A stretch of 62,172 bases of DNA from Entophlyctis helioformis (taxonomy: Eukaryota; Chytridiomycota; Chytridiomycetes; Chytridiales; Chytriomycetaceae). Positions 32,546 to 42,571 of this stretch are shown piece by piece (positions within the stretch are counted from its first letter, which is position 1; the number at the start of each line of letters is the position of its first letter). The notes under the pieces were generated by a model. That model was not told the DNA's origin, made no database searches, and saw only the letters and a list, made by a program, of their open reading frames with translations. Made by a program: the position numbers and the translations under genes. The stretch is from assembly GCA_025526915.1 (NCBI GenBank), contig JAHLKH010000169.1, positions 1 to 62,172 of the forward strand, given 5' to 3'.

Positions 32546-34444
32546 TGTCGTATTGTATGCCTGCTTGATTGTCAAAATGAAAGTCTTGGGCAGAAGCGCA
32601 AGTCGACGTTATGGATCGAAAACGGCTGGTGCTGTGGATCTGGCGAGCTGTAACGGTGGCTCAGCATGGGCTGTGATGCAGTTGCGTGGTTTCGCCTGAT
32701 GCTCGCAGTCATGCAAGCGATCCATCTGTCTGCCTGTGAATGGGAATCTGCCTGATTGCTGCCGATGCAGCGCACTTGACCTGCAACGACCAAAGGGCGA
32801 TTCTGTCCATCGATTGCGTGCGAGACGGACGACGACGAGGCAGGCTGCACGGACATCGCATGGACACCGCACAGAGACACCAGGGACAGAGGCGAGTGCT
32901 GGATGCTGCTGCTCGAGTCGTTGGCGTGTCTGAGTTCCGCAGAGCAGTGGATGCAGCCAGCCAGCCAGCCAGCCAGCCTGCCCGTCTTAGGTGGATGGAT
33001 CCATGGACGTTGTCGCGACGACCACTGTGAGCACCATCAAGGCAGCCTTGTGCATGGGCAGCGTGTGCGGGGCGAGAGGGCGGGAGCGAGGAGGGCACAC
33101 AGGCGGCCGTGACATCAAGCACCAGTGGCAGAGCATCGCACGGCTGCCAGTGGCCGCACACTTGGCTGACTCAGTCTCGCAGTCGTTGCTGCTGCTGCTG
33201 CTGTTGGTGCCGTGAGATGGACAGCACACACGAACGCGAGACACGCACAGCCTGCACGCGGACACGGACGCGACTGACCAAGTGGGGCGAGCAAGCGAGT
33301 GCAGCACAACAGGACGCTCTCTGTCACATCCCACAGCACGGCAAGAGCACGTCAGCAGCACTCTACGATCCAGTGCAGTGCAGTCCATCGTAGTCCAAGA
33401 CCGACGATCAAGCAACCACTCGACGGCAAGCGTTCACACGGGACAGACAGACGCATGAGCCTGGCCATCCAAGCCACTCGCACACAAGCCACGTCAAGTG
33501 GACAAGAGAGTCAAGCCACTTCAAGCCAAGCCAGGTCAAGTGGACAGAGAGCCAAGAGTCACGTGGCTCGCACAGTCCGAGTGACCAACACCAGCCTCTT
33601 GGGGGCAGCAACTGGCTGCTGTTGGTTGCGCAGACTGTGCGGCATGAGCGATCGACTGACGCCTGTCTGGCACTGCAGCATTGCTGCGCTGTGTAGCAAG
33701 GCGGGCAGGAGTGGCTGGGCTTGTGGAGAGCTGCTTGGCAAGACTGCTGGCTGCTGGCTGCTGGCTGCTGGTGGGAGGGATGGGAAGGATGGTGGGTACA
33801 TGGCTGTGAGGGGTGAGTGGATGGACAGCAGACGGACAGCTGGCAGTTGGCTGCTGGAAGAGTGGAGGCAGGCGTTGGTGGGCCGAGTGTTGGACAGCAG
33901 ACGGACGGACGGCTGGTGGATAAGTGTCGGCTGGGAGTGGGTGTGGCAGGCGTGTGCAGACCGGCAGGGCGTGGTGGCAACAGCTGTCAGCAGCCGGCTG
34001 TGGCATGCCGGCTGTTGCTGTTCCCGCCGCCGTTTGTTGTTGCTGAGCCAAGATGCGCTTCAGATCGTGGCTGGCTGGTCTGGCTGGCTTGTGCTGACTG
34101 CCGCTCTCGGCAAGACAGCAAGGCGAGTGGGGCGGGCGATCGGTGGGCGGCACAGCACTGGCTGGCATCCACAACCAAGGCAGGCTTGGGCAGTCTCGCT
34201 CAGTCTCACTCAGTCGGCAACAGCAGCCGCCACGCACTGACACGTTTCCTGTCCAAGTGGCAATGCCGCCACAGCAGCCAATCAGCCGTCGCCAGCTCGA
34301 TCTGTGCCAAGCCATCGTCATCAAGTGGCCAAGCAGATACTGCACAACACAGCCTGTCTGTCTGCACCAGCTGTCTATAAAAGCCATCGGCTGTCCCTCT
34401 CTCGCTTGCCCAGCATCAACAGCCAACGCTCTCTGCATCCAAAC
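32546..34444. other. 1.9-kb stretch without a supportable gene
   Basis: Composition is dominated by short direct repeats (TCAAGTGGACA-type around 33495-33550, GGCTGCTGGCTGCTGG around 33740-33775, AGCCAGCCAGCC near 32957). Long frames exist, for example a 408-codon minus frame at 33536-34762, but they are Cys/Trp/His-rich and lack motifs. It probably holds the promoter of the membrane-protein gene (left) and of the small TATA gene (right). Confidence 0.5.
34376..34383 (+). promoter_or_regulatory. TATA box (TATAAAAG)
   Basis: A perfect TATAAAAG lies 69 bp upstream of the ATG at 34445 and is followed by a pyrimidine-rich stretch (CTGTCCCTCTCTCGC), a typical fungal core promoter arrangement. It is the clearest TATA box I noticed in the window. 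Confidence 0.65.
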
Positions 34445-34675
34445 ATGATCCATGACAACGTCCACACATCTGCACTCGCTTCGGCTGGCTTCCCTCCCGT
34501 CACAGCTCGCTCGGCTGCTGCACCCAAGCCAAGTACCACATCGGCATCCACCTCGCCTGGCAGCACTCTGTCGCCTGAACATGGCTCCAACACGATCAGC
34601 AAACGCACGAGCTCGCTCGAACTCGCGCAGATGAACCCTGCACCGTCTGCACCCATGGCCCTCCGTCGTCTCTGA
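34445..34675 (+). CDS. Small Ser/Thr/Pro-rich protein
   Basis: A 76-residue single-exon frame (MIHDNVHTSALASAG... to MALRRL) has a TATA box 69 bp upstream. It is Ser/Thr/Ala/Pro-rich with no signal peptide and no membrane span, and contains a possible phosphosite segment (SKRTSSLELAQ). No family recognised. The promoter element and natural composition favour a real gene; expression data would decide. It is convergent with RPAP1, whose stop is 222 bp away. Confidence 0.5.
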   Translation: MIHDNVHTSALASAGFPPVTARSAAAPKPSTTSASTSPGSTLSPEHGSNTISKRTSSLELAQMNPAPSAPMALRRL

Positions 34676-34897
34676 TCTGCATCCAAGACACGCAGCATCG
34701 CTTGCTCTCTGTCCATATCCTGCACATCCTGAACATCCAGCACTCCCAATACATCTATTCAACCATCTCTAGCTGTCCATTCCGAGTGCTCTTCATCTCA
34801 CATGGAGATCACTCCTCAACAAGCATCGTGTGCCCAACACCCAACGGTTCAACATGACACCTATTCATTGCTCGGCACATAAAGGCCAACAAACCAC

Positions 34898-37800
34898 TCA
34901 ACGACGAGCCAACTGCACATCCACAATATCCGCCAACAACGATCCCTCGCCAAGCGTTCCCCGCACAGACCGATACAGCCGCAGCAGATCCTGATCCGTT
35001 TCCTGCTGACCACCAAACACGTCCATCACGCTCTCACGCCCGCCCATCGCAGCCTCCAGATCGCCCGCCGTCAGCCGCACAGCCCGCAGCAGCCTCACGT
35101 CGTTCAGCATTGTCCAAAACGCAGAGCGGTAGTCGCGCGGGAACGTCATGGCAAGCGGCACCACCAGGTACTTTTGGAAATGCAGGGCCGCAAATGAGAC
35201 GCCGGCAAACTGCTGGATGAGGTCTTCGTACAGCTGATAGAAACTGGTGCCGCCGCCCGCGCCTGTCTCGAATGCCGATGCCACGAGCCCCCCATGGCCA
35301 GCAGCCATGATCTCGGCGGTAAACGTGTCAAATGCCCCAGTCAAGCACCGAGGCGATGCCGTCGAGTCGGAACAGCTCGGTGCCAGAGCCGTCCGAGAGC
35401 AGAAACACGCGCATCATGTGGAGCAGCTTGACGGACGGTGGGATGCTGGCGGGCGACAGACATCCAGACGACGAGAGCGCATGCACGAGGCCAAGGACGT
35501 GGCGCACAATGCCCGCCATGTCGTCAGGGATCGAGGTGAGGCCGTGTGCGCGCATCTCGCGGTAAAGGCGGTCGAGTGGTCCAAACATCCAGTCGCGACG
35601 CAGGGGCAGGGATCCGGCACCCACGGCTGCCTCGAAAAAGAGGCTGTTGAGACGCACGGCATCGTCGCTGCGGTAGAGGGCCTGGGATTGCTGCAGGGGA
35701 GATGTTGCAAACGCGTCCAGCGCAAACACCTGCGACAGCGCCGCGTCGATGGACGGCAGCGGCTTGGACTTGGCCGAGAGTAGGTATCCGTTCAACCACT
35801 CGGCAGCAAGGTACTCGTCACCGGGAACGAGCTCTGGCAGACCGACCGTGCCAACAAGCGCCATGAGCGGCCCGAGCGTGGCCAGTGTCTCCTCTGGCAC
35901 GACTGGCGCAGCAAGAGTAGCAGCAGCCGACGAGGCGTGGCGGGCAAGGAGCAGCGACGTTGAGCGCGTCCAGACAAGCAGCAGCGCCGGCTTGCCTTGC
36001 CCAAAGACACGCACCCAGTCGCCGTGCCGCGCATAGGACGTCAGGGGCACACGCGTAGCCAAGTGGCGCACAAACCCGACGCAGGCAGGGTCCACAGCCA
36101 GAGCACCGCCTGCAGACATCTCGCGCGCCAGGTGGCGACGCGCGGTCTGGTCCATCTCCAGCATCGACGAGAGAGCGTGGCCAATGGCACCGGCATCCCC
36201 CAGACGAGACGCCAGAACACGGCGGCTCGTGCTGCACAGCGGCGTGCTCCAGTGGTAGTCCTCTCCTGGCGCAAACTCTGCCGCACCACTTGTCGCGTGC
36301 GCACCTGCCAAGCCTGTCTCGAGTGCACTGGCGAGGCCGACCGTCGTGAACCGAGCAGCAAGCGTTGACAGCGGCCCAGCCACGGTGCGCAGCGTCGCCA
36401 TGGTGTGCGGCATCGGCTCGTACTGGAACGTCAGCGACTGCGAGACGTACGTGTGCAGGAAATCCAGCACGGCCGACACAAACACGGCGTCCATGTGCTC
36501 AGGCAGCGACGCGGCATCGCGACCCAGGCTGTTGTTGACCGTGACAAGGAGGCCGGCCATCAGCCCAGCATACGACTGCATGGCGTCGTTCTCGCCACCG
36601 GCGTTCATGTCGGCACGGTACCGCACCAGCAGCGTCGTCAGCGTGCGGCACACCGCCGCCAGAGTGCCAAAGGCCGTGCACATGAGCGCATCAGAACCCT
36701 TGTGCATTTCGAGCCCTGACGAGCGAGCACCCATGACCTTGCTCAGCACGTCGCACACACTCTTGGCATGGTCAAACACGAGCGTGCGGTACTCGTCAAA
36801 CAGCCGGCCGCCAAGCGTGTACGTGAACACGACACCCTGGATCGTCCACACGTGCATCGCGATCTCGAGCTTGAGCTGCAGACCAGCCATCTCAAGAGGC
36901 TCTGACGGCACAACTGACGGCGGCATAGTGAGGAACCGCAACACCACGTCAATGACATGGTGCCGGATGAGCGCGGCAGCCGCGTCGCGACCCGACTGGC
37001 AGAGCACACGGAAGAGGCGCAGCGCGTTTCGGATGAGCGTCAGTTGCGGCGTGGCCGTGTTGGGCAGCGGCCACTTGGCAGCAACGGCTGTGCGGGCAAT
37101 CGCATCGACCAGACCAGCACACTCGAGAATATCCTGCGCAGACGAGTCCGAGTGGTGCGCAATGGCCGTGAGGACGCGGATGACATCCATGTGCGAGGCG
37201 AGCGGCAGTTTGAGGTTGTCTACGAGGTAGCGCAGGCGCACGAGGATGTTGGTCGACAGGAGACCGAGGACCGTGTCCTTGTTCATGAGCGAGAGAATGG
37301 ACGCAAGACTGCCGTCGCTGTCTGGCATCTCGATGGCCGCCGTGTCTTTGCCGGCAGACTTGGCGGCAAACAGCGAGAGCGACTCGGCAGCCAGAGGAAC
37401 GGCGCGGTATCCAGCACGGCCAAGAGCGAGGCGGTCCCACAGCCATTCACGGTCGGCCACGGCTGCAACAGGACGCGACGAGTCTGACGGTGCGATGGCG
37501 GGCCCCATGTCAGACGACGCGCCAAGGAACTCGACAAGAGCCTCGAGGCCGCGAATGACGACAGTCTCGTGCGATGCATCCAGAGCAACACGGATATGCA
37601 GCAGAACGTTGGTGCTGCGGCAAAAGCGGCGGATCTCGCGCCGCTGCTCGACAGGGTACTGCTCCGTGTGCAGGTTGGCCAGAATGCGCGCAAGCGTCTG
37701 CAGGCTCAGGGCACGCTGCGTCGGCACCGTGCTCTTGGACAGATGGACCAGCTCCTCGATCGAGTATCCTGCCAGAGACGGATCAGCGCCGTGGTGGAAC

Positions 37801-39143
37801 AGACCCGAGTGCGACTCGTGCTGCGTGCCGGCCTGCTCGTCCATGACGGCACCCTTGAAGTCGAAGCGCAAGCGGCTCTTTTCGGGAACAAGTTCCGGCA
37901 GGTCGTCTGTTGGAGGCGGCTGGCGCTGCTTTTCCTGGGCCATCTCGAGCTCCTGCATCCACGCCAGCTTCTGCGGCTCGGCAGTTGCAGGATCAATGTA
38001 CTCGTCAATGTGCGCAAACCCTCCAGCGTCCACTTTGGCGTCCATTTCCGTGTCGTACAGTTGCTCGGTCTGCTCCAGACCGTGACTCGCTGATTCGACG
38101 ACATCGGCGCCAGTCTGCTGCTCCTGCTGACGCTGCTCATGCCGACGCTGCAGAAACGCCAGTGCCGACGGGTCGAGTTTGGACATGATCTCGCGACGCA
38201 TCTCCTCAATCTCATCAGCCGACATGCCAGCAATCGCACGGTCGTTCTCGTCCGAGATGCCCTGCTTGACAGCGTCCTGGCCGGAAGGTGCCACAGCCTT
38301 GGGCCGCGCAGCTGGCTCGGCAGCAGCCAGTCTGTTGGCGCGCGACGGTTTCCATTGCGAGCGATGCACGGGGACGGGGAATCCGTGCGCGTTGGTGTTG
38401 GACTGCACGGGGACGGGCATGTCGGCGTCGAGGTCGAGGGCCCGTTCACGGACGCCGGACATGACGGTGCCAAAGAGCGAGTCGGCGGACTCGAACATGC
38501 GGCGAGGGCGGTGTGTGCGCGAGGCGGGGCGGTCGCCGGCGTCTGGCGCATCTGCGCTGGCTGCCGGAGCTGCTGGCACAGATCCAGCAGTGGCAGCTTG
38601 TGCGGCGGCTGCGCGGCGCTGGGCAAACAGAGACGGCCGCTTGGCTGGCTGCTGCTGCTGCTGCTTGACTGGCGGCACCGGCTCGTGCTCGCTCTCGCGG
38701 TCGTCGGCATCCTGCAGTCTGGCCCACGAAACGCTTTTTTTGGCCGCTGCTGGCACCGGCTGCTGCTGCTGCTGCTGGTGGTGCACGTTGCCAGGCACGG
38801 GCTGCTGGTCGGGCTCGGACGCAGGCGCATACGGAAACGAGTCGGGCACCGACACCTTCATGGCGGGCATGGCAGCCGACCGGCCCGGCAGCGCCTGGCC
38901 CGCAGCAGTCGCCGTCGCTGAGGCTGACGCAGATGCCGCTGCAGATGCCGCCTGCACGACCTTTGGCGGCGGGCCTCGCTTGGCAAAGGCGGCCGAGCGC
39001 TGCGCACCGGCAACGGCCGCCACCTTGCCGATGTTCTCAAACTCTTGCTGCATGCGCAGCAGGTCCTCCTCGCTCTCGTCGGCCGTGGGCCTGCGGGCGA
39101 GCTCCACATCGCCGAGCCTGCTGCTGCTGCTGCTGCCGTTCAT
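34898..39143 (-). CDS. RNA polymerase II-associated protein 1 (RPAP1)
   Basis: RPAP1 helps assemble and import RNA polymerase II and links it to Mediator. One exon of about 1,400 codons. Family signatures: GDVELARRPTADESEEDLLR at the N-terminus, then GISDENDRAIAGMSADEIEE with EIMSKLDPSALAFLQRR (RPAP1 N domain), LRFDFKGAVMDEQ (RPAP1 C domain start), a long HEAT-like helical body, and a C-terminus with SFYQLYEDLIQQFAGVSF. The linkers carry several poly-Gln runs. A single extra G in a G4 run (35335-35338) breaks the frame: dropping it turns SVLDWGI-stop into SVLDWAFDTFTAEIM and restores the family C-terminus to TGA/TAG at 34898. The start at ATG 39143 is followed at once by the conserved block; the frame is open to 39395. 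Confidence 0.92.
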
Positions 39144-39397
39144 CGGGTTTGACGCAAAGTCCAGCGGGTCCTTGAGCGTGTGCCGCTGATTGGCCCGCCA
39201 TCCAGTCACGTGGACTGTCACGTGATGAGCATGCAGTCCAGCCATTTCCGGCATCGTCGGACTGAACCAACCGATCGGCCGCGCAGAACACAACCTTGTG
39301 GGTGGCATGCGTGCAGACGTGCGCTGCCCGCTAGCATTGCACGCTGGCTGCTGACTCTTGGGTGCTGGCATGGCTCGCCGGCCTGCAGCCGCCACGA

Positions 39398-39521
39398 ATG
39401 TCGCTGTTCCGGCCCTGCATCGACCTGCACGACGGCGAGGTCAAGCAGATTGTGGGAGCGTCGCTCTCCGACTCGACGCCCTCGGACCTGCGCACCAACT
39501 TTGTGTCGAGGTGTGTGTGTG

Positions 39522-39614
<93 letters not shown>

Positions 39615-40673
39615 ACCACGGACAGCTGCGTCTGGCCTTGTCTGACCTTGTGCATCCGAGCCAGCCAGCCGCCTGCCTACTATGCGCAGTTGTACCGCAC
39701 GCACGGCCTGCGCGGTGCCCACGTCATCAAGCTCGGTCCCAACAACGACGAGGCTGCAAGAGCCGCTCTGGCCGCCTGGCCCAAGGGCATGCAGATCGGC
39801 GGCGGCATCTCCATCGACAACGCCCAGCTGTGGCTCGACGCCGGCGCCGACAAGGCAAGCGGCGAGTGTATGTCTGCCGGCTGCCATGGCGCACGCGAAC
39901 TGACCCGTGCGGCGATTCTTGTGCTATGCCCACACAGGTCATTGTCACCAGCTGGCTGTTTCCCGATGCCAAGCTGAGCATCGACCGTCTGCGTCTCTTG
40001 TCAGAGACCATCGGCCGCGATGCTCTTGTGGTCGATCTGAGCTGCAAGCGCCACGTGCGATCGCCCCAGGACGGACCCGCTGATGCAGCTGCCGAGCCCG
40101 AATGGGTCGTTGCCATGAACAAGTGGCAGACACCCACGAATCTGGTGCTGAGCGCAGAGTCCATGGCCGAGCTGGCGCAGTACGCGTCCGAGTTCCTTGT
40201 GCATGCGGCTGATGTCGAGGGCCTGTGCCAGGGCATCGACGAGCAGCTTGTTGAGCGTGAGTCCAAGCCGCGATGGATCTGGATCTGGATCTGGACTGTG
40301 ATTGCACTCTGGCACAGTGGCTGACATCATGGCATTGGATGATTGTTGCAGGTCTGGCCCAGTGGTCTACCATCCCATGCACATATGCAGGCGGCGCAAA
40401 AGGTCCGTTGGCTGCCACTGCCGACGTCGAACTGCATTGCAAGACTGACCATGGATCCGTCGCAGATCTGGGCGATATCGAGCTGGTCGACAGATTGTCA
40501 CAGGGCCGTGTCGACATCACCTATGGAAGGTACGCGACAGTGGACATGTATTGCAAGGATCGTGGCAATAACGCAACCGGATGCTGGACAGTGCGCTCGA
40601 CATCTTTGGCGGCTCTGGCGTCAAGTTTGACGACCTGGTCGCATGGAACAACAGCAAACAGTCCCAAAAATAG
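39398..40673 (+). CDS. HIS6: Phosphoribosyl-formimino-AICAR-ribotide isomerase (histidine synthesis)
   Basis: Fourth step of histidine synthesis: Amadori-type isomerisation of ProFAR to PRFAR in a TIM barrel. Six exons: 39398-39510, 39665-39854, 39938-40256, 40352-40402, 40466-40529 and 40592-40673, total 819 nt, giving 272 residues with all phases consistent. Conserved segments in order: [16 protein letters not shown] with the catalytic-base Asp, [64 protein letters not shown] with the second catalytic Asp, YAGGAKG and [19 protein letters not shown]. Intron 1 holds a long (TG)n run. Intron 2 has a GC donor. Its promoter is shared with or abuts RPAP1, and its 3' end is 23 bp from that of ARMT1. 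Confidence 0.97.
39511..39613. repeat. (TG)n microsatellite filling HIS6 intron 1
   Basis: About 50 TG dinucleotides, with one CG variant near the start, begin exactly at the 5' splice site (GAG then GTGTGTG). The intron runs to 39664, so repeat length directly sets intron size and donor context. Confidence 0.95.
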
Positions 40674-40696
40674 ACGATTATGCAACGGCGTCCGTG

Positions 40697-42515
40697 TTAC
40701 TCGCTCGCGACGAGCACGCCGCTGCGTCCTGCAAAGAACTGGATCATGCCAAACTTGCCATTGACCATCCAGTCCTTGTCGATCTGGCCCAGCTGCGTGT
40801 CCTGGCCAGGCGCAAGCCCAACAGCCGTGTCGCTCTTGCACGTGCGAAGCAGAACAAACGGCGCAACGTCAGTGGCAGCCAGTGGGCCCATGGCGTCTGC
40901 GAGCAGCGTGTCTGTTGGCCAAGCAGCATCGTGCACCATCTGTATCCGCACATGGCAGGTCAGAATGATTCCAAAGGCTTCATCACCCAAACCCCAGCAC
41001 AAACCTTGCGGTAGTTCAAGTCGCCCTTGAAGAAGATGAACCGCGCTTCAGACAGCCGCTGCAGCAGCTGCGGTGCCTGGGATGGCAGACGCCAGTACGG
41101 GAATGGGGACGTCCAGAACGGATCCGCGCGCAGCTGCCAGCGGCCACTGGCAAGCCACGACCGCCATCGGGCCACGGCCTGCACAAGCGCGTCGTTGGAT
41201 TTGGACTTGCCCAGCCGATCGCACTCGGACAGCGTGTACTCAAAATCAGCAAAGGTGGTGTCGCTGACAAACCACGGGTATGCCTTGGCTTCGAACACGA
41301 TGGTGCAGCCTGTGGTCTGCGAGATGTGGTCTGCGAGGCACAGATCGGCAAAGAGCTCAAAGCCTGATGGCGTGTTTCACACACGTTAGATCTTGGTGTC
41401 ATACGCTCATGACGGCATGGCGTGGCATGGCTTGCCTGCATTGTCCAGCACAAACACAATGGTGCCGTCGTTGATGGCGAGCAGCTTGTCAAGCACGGCT
41501 TCTGTGTGGTCGACAATGATGTTGCCGTGCGATGCGGCCAGCTGCTCCTTGCCAGACACTTGCATCTTGTGCATCTCGTCGTGCTTGGCATGCACCAACA
41601 GCGACAGATCGCTCTATGGACACAACATGAGCATGAGCATTGAGATAGGGCCGTGGCAGCACCAAGTGTGCGTACCTGGTTTCCCCACAGCGAGAACTGG
41701 CACATGCAGCCATCATCGAGTCAGTTGCAAGTCTGCATATCTCGGTGCCGACGCGGCAGCAAGCCCCACCTGGATGAGCTCGCGCAGCAAGTCGCGATCG
41801 CGAATGGCAGGAGCACCATGGCCACCTGCCGAATGCGGCGCAAGCACAGCCGACGCTAACTGCAACACAGACGCCACCGATCCCTCCAGCGACGCCTGCT
41901 TCTCGCTCTCAAACAGATCAAAGTCCTTCCAGTTTGTGGTGCGCTGCACCGTCTGTCTGAGCAGGCGGTACATGTAGCACTCGATCAGCAGCCACGGCGC
42001 CTTGAACCACGTCCTCTGGCTCTCGTCCACGGCCAGCAATGCGCTGTTCCACATGTCGACATCGTTGGCGTGCATGGCTGCAGATGCGGTTGATTCAGAC
42101 GATGCGGACAGCAGCTCGATGGGCTTGTCGCGCACCATGGCGTACTTGAGGGCCGAGATCTCGGACATGATGACCTGCTTGGCTTCTGCAATGGCCTCGG
42201 CCGAGATGGGCTTGTCGAGGCTGTCGTTGCTGCTGCTGTTGCTGCTGCTGCTATTGGTGCCGCTACGTGCTGGCGCAGTGGAAGGGGCAACCTCCTGCAG
42301 ATGGAAGCGGCGGACGAGCCGGTCGATGATCTTGGTCAGAATCACCTGCGAGTGAGCGTCAGTCTCAGTGTGTGCGTCAGAGCGAGTGGCATCGCAGGCA
42401 TGGCAGTGCGCAGGCAGGGCAGGCGCACAGGCAGTCTGTCCTTGATGGTGTAGTACGCAAACGACTCGGGCACGCTGCCTCTGAGCAGTGGCGCTGACGG
42501 CAGCTCGTCCTTCAT
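40697..42515 (-). CDS. DUF89/ARMT1-type damage-control phosphatase
   Basis: Metal-dependent phosphatase of the DUF89 family, which removes harmful sugar phosphates; the human member is ARMT1. Start ATG 42515 (MKDELPSAPLLRGS...). Family blocks in order: FAYYTIKDRLP-VILTKIIDRL, FSLWGNQSDLSLL (CQFSLWGNQ near 41690), the metal-binding VLDNAGFELFADLCLADH (spliced near 41440), AKAYPWFVSDTTFADFEYTL, ARFIFFKGDLNYRK, DAAWPTDT and FVLLRTCKSDTAVGL with the late active-site Lys. A Ser/Asn run and an acidic linker sit after the first block. The protein ends GVLVASE with TAA at 40697-40699, 23 bp from the HIS6 stop on the other strand. Confidence 0.9.
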
Positions 42516-42571
42516 CACGATGCGGCTTTAGCGGTTTGTAGCGAAATCGGCATTTATTCTTAAACTGAGCA
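42516..42571. promoter_or_regulatory. 56-bp gap serving as a bidirectional promoter region
   Basis: The ATGs of ARMT1 (minus, 42515) and RPAP2 (plus, 42572) are only 56 bp apart, so their transcripts must start inside or overlap. The gap has an AT-rich patch (CATTTATTCTTAAAC) but no perfect TATA box. Sharing of one core promoter is inferred from spacing. Confidence 0.55.

Noticed and set aside
33536..34762. 408-codon minus-strand frame across the gene-poor region
   Set aside because: Erratic Cys/Trp/Ser content, no motif, and it runs antisense through the TATA-box gene. Parts are simply translated GGCTGCTGG repeats.
39511..39613. Possible CRISPR-like or array repeat
   Set aside because: It is a plain TG dinucleotide run with no spacers, inside a eukaryotic intron.
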